Origin: Chryseobacterium sp. MA9
Lineage (GTDB): Bacteria > Bacteroidota > Bacteroidia > Flavobacteriales > Weeksellaceae
Direction: 5' to 3'
Assembly (NCBI RefSeq): GCF_024399315.1
Contig: NZ_CP075170.1
Location: 4,663,501-4,727,500, forward strand
Length of the DNA stretch: 64,000 bases
Part shown: piece after piece, positions 50,785 to 58,031 of the stretch
Layout: each line of letters begins with the position of its first letter
Position numbering within the stretch: position 1 is the first letter of the stretch
Program-made: the position numbers and the translations under genes
Notes under the pieces: generated by a model
Told to the model about the DNA's origin: nothing
Seen by the model: the letters and a program-made list of their open reading frames with translations, nothing else
The model's database searches: none

Positions 50785-51363
50785 TCAAGAGGATTTATTT
50801 TTTTTCCGGATTCTGCTGATAAATTCTGCGGAGACTCCCAGATAGGAAGCAATCAGATACTGAGGGACTCTTGATGAAATATCAGGGTAAGTATTCAGGA
50901 AATCATAATATTTTTGTTCGGCTTTGTACATATGATTGAACACAACTCTTTTTTCAAGAGTTCCAAGATAACCTTCCAGAATTATTCTGAAGTATTTTTC
51001 CAAGGATGGAATTTCCTTCAGCATTTTTTGAAAAGACTGATGGCTGATCTGTAAGAGCTTTGTTTTTTCTACAGCCTGTATATTATAAATGGAGGGTTTT
51101 TGTTTTGAAAAACTGGCAATATCTGTTGCCCACCAATGGTCAATGGCTAAAAAGAGGATTTCTTCATTTCCATTTTCTTCATTGATGCAAAAGGCTTTTA
51201 AAACTCCCGAAATAATATAACTGTCATACCGGCAGATTTCCCCGTTTCTTAATAGAAAATCCCCTTTTTCCAATGTTTTTTCTGTCCAAAAACTTTTACA
51301 GACAGTTATTTCTTCTGGACTTAGCTGAACATGCTGCAGAATGCTCTTAATTAATGTTTCCAT
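50785..51363 (-). CDS. Crp/Fnr-family transcriptional regulator
   Basis: 192 residues: a cyclic-nucleotide-binding-like domain (about 15-115; GDFLLRNGEICRYDSYIISG) without the conserved RxS cAMP pocket, a dimer helix, and a C-terminal HTH reduced to YLIASYLGVSAEFISRIRKK. This shortened type is common in Bacteroidota, where it usually controls the gene next to it, here the azoreductase. Ligand unknown. Confidence 0.9.
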   Translation of the reverse strand: METLIKSILQHVQLSPEEITVCKSFWTEKTLEKGDFLLRNGEICRYDSYIISGVLKAFCINEENGNEEILFLAIDHWWATDIASFSKQKPSIYNIQAVEKTKLLQISHQSFQKMLKEIPSLEKYFRIILEGYLGTLEKRVVFNHMYKAEQKYYDFLNTYPDISSRVPQYLIASYLGVSAEFISRIRKKNKSS

Positions 51364-51510
51364 TCAAAAAAATGATTAAAAAGAACGGTTGTAATGATAG
51401 ATCTGACTGAAATTCATACAATCAGCTCATTTACAAAAATACTTATTTTATGGACTGTCAAAACCAAATAAATCTAAGATTTTGCTATGCATATATTAGG
51501 ATTTATCATG

Positions 51511-51518
51511 TATCTTTG
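51511..51518 (+). promoter_or_regulatory. -7 element of the sdaA promoter
   Basis: TATCTTTG, exact TAnnTTTG, 27 bases before the ATG. Confidence 0.5.
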
Positions 51519-51544
51519 TTTTTGAGGAAAATGACGAATCATTT

Positions 51545-52963
51545 ATGGAATCAATATCGGTTTTTGAGATTATTAAAGTAGGGATAGGCCCGTCCAGTTC
51601 GCATACGATGGGACCTTGGAATGCAGCTGCTGCATTCATCAGAATTATAAAAAGAGAAAGATCAATCGAAGAAGTTAAAGAGGTTTTTCTTGAATTTTTT
51701 GGCTCGCTCGCAAAAACGGGAATCGGGCACGGAACTGATATTGCAGGGATGCTTGGTTTAAATGGAGAAGATTTTAAGACGATCAATACTTCAAAAATTG
51801 ATGAGAAAATAGAATATATCAAAAGTACTCAAACCATTAACCTGGGAGGGGAGAAAATTATTCCATTTGTCTATGGTCATCACTTGATTTTAAATATGAA
51901 AAAGAGCCTTGATTTTCACCCGAACGGAATGATCTTCAGAGCTGTTTTCGAAGACGGAACAGAGCTTGTGCAGGATTTTTATTCTGTAGGAGGCGGTTTT
52001 ATTGCCAGCCAGGAAAAAAACTCAATTCAAAAGCAGTGTGTACGTACATTGTATCCTTGTCATAAGGCTTCGGATATTGCAAAATATTGTGAGAAACTGG
52101 GATTTGATAAAATTTCAGATTTAATTTTCATGAATGAAGAAAGCTGGAGAACTCAGGAAGAAACAAGACAGGAAGCGCTTTACATCTGGCAGCAGATCAA
52201 AGAATGTATTTATAAAGGCGTCAATAAGGAAGGAATTCTTCCAGGCGGACTGAATGTTTCCCGAAGAGCTGCGGGAATCAACAGAAAACTGCTAGGTGAT
52301 AAAATTTATAAAAATAAAGATGAATGGTTCCAACAGGTTGTAGACGCTGAAGAAAACTTTACCAATATCAATAAATGGATTGCCTGTTTTGCACTGGCAG
52401 TGAATGAAGAGAATGCAAGTTTCGGAAGAATCATTACGGCACCTACCAATGGAGCGAGCGGAGTAATTCCGGCAGTATTGATGTACGCTCAGGCATTTAC
52501 ATCATTCACCAGTGAAGATGATATTGTAAGATTCTTGCTTGTAGCAGGAGAAATCGGGACATTATTCAAGAAAAACGCGACTATTTCTGCAGCGATGGGA
52601 GGATGTCAGGCTGAAATCGGAGTATCTTCCGCAATGGCAGCTGCCGGACTTACAGAGATTCTGGGTGGAAGTGTAGGACAGGTATTGATGGCAGCAGAAA
52701 TTGCAATGGAACATCACCTTGGATTAACATGTGACCCAATCAAAGGACTGGTGCAGATTCCATGTATTGAAAGAAATACAATGGGCGCTATGAAAGCGAT
52801 TACTGCAGCCAATATTGCACTGGAAAGTGATCCTACCAAGGCAAAAGTAACGTTAGACGAGGTAATTCAGACGATGTGGGAAACCGCTCAGTCCATGAGT
52901 GACCGTTTTAAAGAAACTTCGGAAGGCGGACTGGCCATTGCCGTAAACGTTCCGGAATGTTAA
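51545..52963 (+). CDS. sdaA: L-serine ammonia-lyase (L-serine dehydratase)
   Basis: 472 residues, single chain with both domains. KVGIGPSSSHTMGPWNAA at the start is the substrate-binding motif; the C-terminal catalytic domain has APTNGASGVIPAVLMY, MGGCQAEIG, LTCDPIKGLVQIPC and IERN, holding the [4Fe-4S] cysteines. It deaminates L-serine to pyruvate and ammonia. Monocistronic with its own promoter and a terminator shared with tyrA. Confidence 0.96.
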   Translation: MESISVFEIIKVGIGPSSSHTMGPWNAAAAFIRIIKRERSIEEVKEVFLEFFGSLAKTGIGHGTDIAGMLGLNGEDFKTINTSKIDEKIEYIKSTQTINLGGEKIIPFVYGHHLILNMKKSLDFHPNGMIFRAVFEDGTELVQDFYSVGGGFIASQEKNSIQKQCVRTLYPCHKASDIAKYCEKLGFDKISDLIFMNEESWRTQEETRQEALYIWQQIKECIYKGVNKEGILPGGLNVSRRAAGINRKLLGDKIYKNKDEWFQQVVDAEENFTNINKWIACFALAVNEENASFGRIITAPTNGASGVIPAVLMYAQAFTSFTSEDDIVRFLLVAGEIGTLFKKNATISAAMGGCQAEIGVSSAMAAAGLTEILGGSVGQVLMAAEIAMEHHLGLTCDPIKGLVQIPCIERNTMGAMKAITAANIALESDPTKAKVTLDEVIQTMWETAQSMSDRFKETSEGGLAIAVNVPEC

Positions 52964-52988
52964 TAGAAATAACACTGTTTTAAAAATA

Positions 52989-53017
52989 AAACCCTTAGAC
53001 ATTACGACTAAGGGTTT
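52989..53017. terminator. Terminator between sdaA and tyrA
   Basis: 10-bp perfect stem AAACCCTTAG / CTAAGGGTTT with T-rich flank. Confidence 0.85.
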
Positions 53018-53070
53018 CTTAATAAAATAAAAGTAAAAACCGTTGGGCTTTTAGTATCGTATAGAATAAT

Positions 53071-53913
53071 TTATCTTAAAATTCCTCTGATTCTGTTGGC
53101 ATTGGTGATCAGCTCTTCAAGGTATTCATAATTCTCTTTTTCAAGGGCAGATTTGAATTTTCTGAGCTGAGAGATATGTTCGTTCAGAACATCCAGTACA
53201 TTTTCTTTGTTTTGTTTAAAAATAGGAACCCACATTTCAGGATGCGACTTGGCAAGACGTACCGTGCTTGAAAAACCGGAACTCGCAAGCTGAAAAATAG
53301 TCTCTTCCTCGCGTTCTTTTTCCAGTACTGTGTTAGCAAGGGCATAAGACGTGATATGTGAAATATGTGAAATATAAGCGGTATGAACGTCGTGATCTCC
53401 TGCATCCATGTAAATCATGTGCATATCAAGGGCATTAACCACTTGTTCAACAATGTTCAACGCATCTTCTGCGGATTCTTCTTTGTTGCAGATTACACCT
53501 GCTTTTCCGGAGAAACTTTCTGCAATGGCAGATTTCGGACCATTGTTTTCTGTTCCCCACATCGGGTGGAAAGCGACAAATCTTGAACGCTTCGGATGGT
53601 CTTTTACTGCATTGACGATTCCTGCTTTTGTAGAGCCTGCATCCATTACAGTCTGCTGATCAGACACAAGGTCCAGAACAGAAGGCAACAGTTTTCTCGC
53701 AGCATCCACAGGGATCGCAAGAATAATCAGATCCGAGTTTTTAATTCCCTCTTCAAGGTCTGCTCCGGCATCAATTATTTTAAGATCCAATGCGTCACTA
53801 ATATGCTGTATATTGTTATCGATTCCGTAGATGAAGCTGGCGATGTTTTTTTCTCTTAATTTCAAAGCCATCGAACCTCCGATTAATCCCACTCCAATAA
53901 TACTTATTTTCAT
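53071..53913 (-). CDS. tyrA: Prephenate dehydrogenase
   Basis: 280 residues. GVGLIGGSMALKL (7-19) is the NAD-binding loop; further PDH blocks are LAIPVDAARKLLP, DAGSTKAGIVNAVKDH, FVAFHPMWGTENNGPKSA (with the catalytic His) and HDVHTAYISHISHITSYAL. No chorismate mutase or ACT domain is fused. It oxidises prephenate to 4-hydroxyphenylpyruvate for tyrosine. The upstream region holds a Tyr-rich leader and an attenuator-like terminator. Confidence 0.95.
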   Translation of the reverse strand: MKISIIGVGLIGGSMALKLREKNIASFIYGIDNNIQHISDALDLKIIDAGADLEEGIKNSDLIILAIPVDAARKLLPSVLDLVSDQQTVMDAGSTKAGIVNAVKDHPKRSRFVAFHPMWGTENNGPKSAIAESFSGKAGVICNKEESAEDALNIVEQVVNALDMHMIYMDAGDHDVHTAYISHISHITSYALANTVLEKEREEETIFQLASSGFSSTVRLAKSHPEMWVPIFKQNKENVLDVLNEHISQLRKFKSALEKENYEYLEELITNANRIRGILR

Positions 53914-53931
53914 CTTTTTAAATTTTTTAAA

Positions 53932-53963
53932 ATAAAAAAACCTCGTCCCTAGGACGAGGTTTT
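53932..53963 (-). promoter_or_regulatory. Attenuator-type terminator ahead of tyrA
   Basis: 10-bp perfect stem AACCTCGTCC / GGACGAGGTT, 3-nt loop, followed on the minus strand by TTTTTTTATT; it ends 18 bases before the tyrA ATG. A terminator between a promoter and the coding region marks transcription attenuation. Confidence 0.7.
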
Positions 53964-53984
53964 AAATTATATTCATAAGAATCC

Positions 53985-54041
53985 CTATCCCAGAGCTGAG
54001 GTAAAAATTCTATAATAATATGTTCCGTTGTTAAAAATCAC
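53985..54041 (-). CDS. Candidate tyrosine leader peptide of tyrA (18 aa)
   Basis: Frame starting at a GTG (54041): (M)IFNNGTYYYRIFTSALG, then TAG. Three consecutive TAT codons (residues 8-10) lie 45 bases before the terminator stem, as expected for ribosome-stalling control by charged tRNA-Tyr. The GTG falls where transcription should begin, so translation may be leaderless. Inferred from codon content and layout. Confidence 0.55.
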   Translation of the reverse strand: MIFNNGTYYYRIFTSALG

Positions 54042-54045
54042 AGAG

Positions 54046-54053
54046 CAAAGGTA
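54046..54053 (-). promoter_or_regulatory. -7 element of the tyrA promoter
   Basis: TACCTTTG on the minus strand, exact TAnnTTTG; it places the transcript start close to the leader GTG. Confidence 0.6.
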
Positions 54054-54160
54054 TAAATATTTTTTAAATGAAACGAAATTTCTTTTCTAAATTGTGTATA
54101 GATGGTGTTAATGGGAAGTGGATTTTTTTGTTTTGGCTTTTCTATTCAGTCTATAGCAGA

Positions 54161-54745
54161 TTAATCTTTTTTATTGGTATTAGTTTGATATTTCTTGATA
54201 AGATTGGTTTCGAATGATAATATATCTTCTGGTATTTTTAATGTCTCTATTTCTCCTATTTGTTTCCATTTTCTGTCTTCATATAAATAGAATATTGTTT
54301 TAGCATTTGGTTTTGGTTCAAATTCACCATCTTCTCCTCCTATATAAGTAATGAACTTATTAGATAGATATGAAGCAACTACATAATAATCGTTTTCTTT
54401 AATAAGATTTTTTATTGCTTTTGAATTTTGGGAATCATTTTCAGGGTTAGTAGATTTTAAAAAATATCCTTTTGAATTATTTATACTCCAAAAATATTGA
54501 GTTTCATCATTTTTTCCAATAAAGTCAACACTGAAAATACCCCTCTTTTTATCCGAATAAGTGTAAGTTGGGTATGGATTGGAGATATCTGGAATGAAAA
54601 AACCATTTACCTGATATTTATTATCCAGAAAGTTTATGGAAGAGTATTTATCAATATTTATTGCAGAGACATTTTCCTCTTTTTGACCTTTACAGCCATA
54701 AAAGAAAAATATTAGAATTAATAAAGTTAAAAAGGATTTCATCAT
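54161..54745 (-). CDS. Putative lipoprotein, unknown function
   Basis: 194 residues with a lipoprotein signal (LLILIFFFYGCKGQ, lipobox FYGC near residue 18). The mature part is mainly beta and Asn/Lys-rich. It has no recognised domain. Last of five small lipoprotein genes on the minus strand after the GH19-type gene, so it may be an accessory or immunity factor of that operon. Separated by 47 bases from the next one upstream. Confidence 0.75.
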   Translation of the reverse strand: MMKSFLTLLILIFFFYGCKGQKEENVSAINIDKYSSINFLDNKYQVNGFFIPDISNPYPTYTYSDKKRGIFSVDFIGKNDETQYFWSINNSKGYFLKSTNPENDSQNSKAIKNLIKENDYYVVASYLSNKFITYIGGEDGEFEPKPNAKTIFYLYEDRKWKQIGEIETLKIPEDILSFETNLIKKYQTNTNKKD

Positions 54746-54792
54746 TATGCGTTTATCTTAATTTTCAAACATTTCGAAACAGTAAGGATTAT

Positions 54793-55269
54793 TTATTTTT
54801 TTAATATTACGTTTTTCAATCCATATCTTTTTTCTGTGTATTCGCTCTCAAATAATAACTTACCTTTATCATATCGAAGAGTACCGAAATAAAATGGTTT
54901 ATCTGCATCACCTGTATATCCGTTAATTACCTGTGAATATTTTAAAAATATTCTTCCATCAACAGTTTTATCTTCTTGAAGTACATATTGATTATACATT
55001 TTCCCCATGTTTCCGGATTCTGTATAAATGATAGAATCTTTATCAATTTTCAATGAAATTCCATAATCATCTAACTTCTCGTTGGTTGCAAAATATTCTC
55101 CTGAAGGAATTGAAATCTGTTGTTTTGATGACGAAATACTTCCTGTATTTTTCTCTAAATCAGATTCATCACTTTGACTATTATAGTTATCTTTTTTTTC
55201 TTCTCTCTTCTGTTCACATGAATATGATAGAAATATGAGTGATAGTAAAATTAAAAAGTTTTTCATCAT
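54793..55269 (-). CDS. Putative lipoprotein, unknown function
   Basis: 158 residues. Signal with lipobox LSYSC (Cys near 18), then a strongly charged Ser/Asp/Lys linker (about 20-55) and a beta-rich domain with SIPSGEYFATNEKLDDYGIS. The start of the signal (MMKNFL) resembles that of the neighbouring 194-aa lipoprotein. No family recognised. Confidence 0.75.
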   Translation of the reverse strand: MMKNFLILLSLIFLSYSCEQKREEKKDNYNSQSDESDLEKNTGSISSSKQQISIPSGEYFATNEKLDDYGISLKIDKDSIIYTESGNMGKMYNQYVLQEDKTVDGRIFLKYSQVINGYTGDADKPFYFGTLRYDKGKLLFESEYTEKRYGLKNVILKK

Positions 55270-55282
55270 TTGTTTAAATTAC

Positions 55283-56385
55283 TTATTCCGATTTTATTCT
55301 GGTCTTATGGATATATCCTTTTTTACCTTCTTTAGATACTACCAACCACCAATCTCCGTTTTGATCTAAAACTTCAACTTGTTCTCCTGTTTTAATTTTT
55401 TGAAGAATTTGAGATGATGTATTTTTTTCTTTTCTTAGGTTAGTGAAACCATCAGGATCTATTATTATTGAATATTTTTTTTCTTGATTATCTTCTTGTA
55501 AAAGTCCATACTCTTTGGAGTATTTTTCAAGAGATGGATAACCATAATATTTGTTTTTTTGAAAAGAGTCCTTTAGTTCCGGATGAGAAACATAGACATT
55601 ATTTAATAATAAGTATGATTTATCGGATTGAATATCAGTATTTTCCTTACCGGTAAAGCCAAGTTGTAAAAGATAGGCAATAGCCTTTTCTAATGAAGCA
55701 GGTGTAATGCCATTTGTTTTTATGATATTGTCTTTATTATCAGTTAAATAAGATGTTAGTGCATACAGAAAAGAATCTTTGGATTTTAAACTTTCTAATA
55801 GTTTTTCTCTAATTTTAAATGAATTTGTAGTGTTATTATAGAATACAAACGATAGTCTAGAACTTTGTTCGATATCATCCCAGCTTTGGATATTTTTAAC
55901 TGCAGAATTAAAAAGGGCTTCATTTTTTTCATAGTTAAACATAACTACTAAATCGATTGCAAGATCTGGATTTTTAGATGCTACATTTAAGATTGAGGTC
56001 AAGTCATTCTGGTAAATAATTTTGTTTAGGGTTAATAATTCCTCAAAATAAGGATGTTTTTGATTACTATTTATACTTACTTTGACATTATCTAAATCAG
56101 GTAGAATATCATTACCTATTTTAATATATTTTCCTTCCTTTGATATCTGAAAATTGGTAGCTTCATTGAATATTAAAATATCATTATATCCGTCTTGAAG
56201 TTTATCAGGTTTAATGCCAAGTAGATCCAGGTTTATTTTATCAAAATTTTCCTTGGTATTTTTGAATTTATGATGGGTGAAATAATTTTCAATTATTTCA
56301 GTTTCTTTTTCTATTATTTTTTTTCCTTCTTAACTGAACATGAAAATAATATAAATGATAATAGGACTAAAAAAAATTTCACCAT
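55283..56385 (-). pseudogene. SH3-domain lipoprotein with a poly-A frameshift
   Basis: From the ATG at 56385 a lipoprotein signal (MVKFFLVLLSFILFSCS) runs into a stop after 23 codons at an eight-A tract (56317-56324). One additional A would join it to an open frame of about 340 codons ending at 55283, giving 367 residues, close to its 382-aa neighbour. The C-terminal 55 residues are a bacterial SH3 domain (GFTNLRKEKNTSSQILQKI, GDWWLVVSKEGKKGYIHKTR). The break may be a true mutation, phase variation or a sequencing error; without it, the C-terminal 239 residues could only start at a TTG and would lack export. Confidence 0.75.
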
Positions 56386-56398
56386 TTGGTTAAGTTAT

Positions 56399-57547
56399 TT
56401 ATTCTGATTTTATTCTGCTTTTATGAATATATCCTTTTTTACCTTCTTTAGATACTACCAACCACCAATCTCCGTTTTGGTCTAAAACTTCTACTTGTTC
56501 ACCTGTGTTGATTTTTTGCAGGATTTGGGAAGAAGAGTTTTTCTCCTTTCTTAGATTGGTAAAACCGTCACTATCCTGAATGATAAAATTGGTATTGCTT
56601 TCTTTTTGGTAAATATATTTCACATAGTCTTTTAAAGTAGGTAAATCATAAAATTTATTTTTTTCCAGATTTGATATATATATAGGATTTTTATTTAAAT
56701 AGCTTTCAATATCACCTTGTATTCCAACTCTTAATTCTCTCTCAAATAAATAAGATATTGCTTTTTCAGGTTCAAAATATTCTTTTGGAGATGATGATAT
56801 TTTACTTATAATATCACCTATTCTTAAATAACCATTACCTTCTTTGGCATAAGAAAAGTCTTCAACTTTACCTTTATAAATAATGGTTTCTATGTCATCA
56901 AATATTTGTTTTTTCAACTTTTTATAGCCACCAGAATCTATAAAAATTAACTGCTCCATATCGGAAAGGCTATTAAAATCAAATTTTTTAAACACTGATT
57001 CTACAAGTTTTTTATCCTTATTGTATCCATAGTAAACAACTAAATCATATAAAAGATTTGAATTGTTTGCTTGCAGCCAAACATATGATACGGGAGTATT
57101 ATAAAATACGTAAGAATTAAAATGATATAACAAGTCAGGATTTATAAACTCTGGTTCGGCAGCACTAGCATCCTGAATGAAAATAAATTTATTTTCTTTA
57201 ATAGCTACCTCTGGAAACATTGCCGGACGTAAAGCAATTATGGAATTTTTATAATCTTTTAAATTTAAAGAAAATACATCCAAAATTTTTTGATTAAAGG
57301 TATTTTCATCAGGAAATTGAAATTTTCTTTGCTCTAATACTTTTTTCGCTTTATTGATAAATTCAGGAGACAGGTCATCATAGTTTGATTTTGTGCCGTC
57401 TCCTTCATCTGTAATGTTATAAGGTGCTATTTTTAAAGAGTTCATATCTTTTTTTGTTTCTTTAATTTTTTGTGATTTATTTTCTTGCCCATTACATGAT
57501 ATGAAAAGAGACAAGCCTGCTAAGAAGTAAGGTGTAATATTTTTCAT
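56399..57547 (-). CDS. SH3-domain lipoprotein
   Basis: 382 residues from the ATG at 57547 (MKNITPYFLAGLSLFISCNG), which gives a correct lipobox; an ATG 39 bases upstream adds a charged stretch and is rejected. A middle domain of about 300 residues is shared with the next gene (compare LLYDLVVYYGYNKDKKLVES and AIDLVVMFNYEKNEALFNSA), and an SH3 domain ends the protein (GFTNLRKEKNSSSQILQKI). SH3b domains bind peptidoglycan or other proteins. It starts 10 bases after the frame-shifted 3' end of the GH19-type gene, so it could be the immunity partner. Confidence 0.82.
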   Translation of the reverse strand: MKNITPYFLAGLSLFISCNGQENKSQKIKETKKDMNSLKIAPYNITDEGDGTKSNYDDLSPEFINKAKKVLEQRKFQFPDENTFNQKILDVFSLNLKDYKNSIIALRPAMFPEVAIKENKFIFIQDASAAEPEFINPDLLYHFNSYVFYNTPVSYVWLQANNSNLLYDLVVYYGYNKDKKLVESVFKKFDFNSLSDMEQLIFIDSGGYKKLKKQIFDDIETIIYKGKVEDFSYAKEGNGYLRIGDIISKISSSPKEYFEPEKAISYLFERELRVGIQGDIESYLNKNPIYISNLEKNKFYDLPTLKDYVKYIYQKESNTNFIIQDSDGFTNLRKEKNSSSQILQKINTGEQVEVLDQNGDWWLVVSKEGKKGYIHKSRIKSE

Positions 57548-57557
57548 TTTCTTTTTT

Positions 57558-58031
57558 TTAAATTCCTGTCCATTTTTTAGTTCCAAAGCTGGAGTTGGTC
57601 CATGTAGATTCTTTCACCTTTCTTTCCTTAACAATAAAACGGACAGGTTTCTTATCATTTAAAGGCAAGTCTGGTAAGTTGTCAATTAATTTCTGAACAG
57701 GACTTGTATCCTTTCCTGAATTAAACGTAAAACATCCAACAGAAAAACGTGGAGTATAATGGTGTAGAGCGACTCCTCCTCGTGTACCATCAGGTCCGTC
57801 AATACCATTTTCAGCAGCAGCAGATTTGCTTTCAGAATCAATTACATATATTTTATATTTTTGACCGGAGACACCTGGTACAAGGTAGTATTCGCCTGGT
57901 GGAATTTCATTATAGGTACCAAACCTCTTATCCGAATGTTTTAAAATTTTTCCTTTACTAGTAGAAGTCTGATGTGTATCTCTACTTAAATAAGTTACAT
58001 AGTCAGCCTCCGGGTAATTTATTGTTTTTTT
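57558..58031 (-). pseudogene. Out-of-frame 3' end of the GH19-type gene (DUF5675-like domain)
   Basis: An open reading of 157 codons without any ATG, beginning at the poly-A region where the upstream gene reads NLEKNNK. It gives a coherent domain: IPPGEYYLVPG, GGVALHHYTPRFSVGCFTFN, then KLIDNLPDLPLNDKKPVRFI. If one A of the seven-A tract at 58026-58034 is removed, it fuses in frame to the 740-residue protein to give 888 residues. The IPxGxY...SVGC pattern recalls DUF5675 and L,D-transpeptidase-like folds; I am not certain. Confidence 0.65.

Noticed and set aside
53932..53963. Terminator of a lipoprotein gene rather than attenuator
   Set aside because: The lipoprotein gene stops at 54161, and a consensus promoter lies between its stop and the hairpin; the hairpin is followed directly by tyrA, so attenuation is the better reading.
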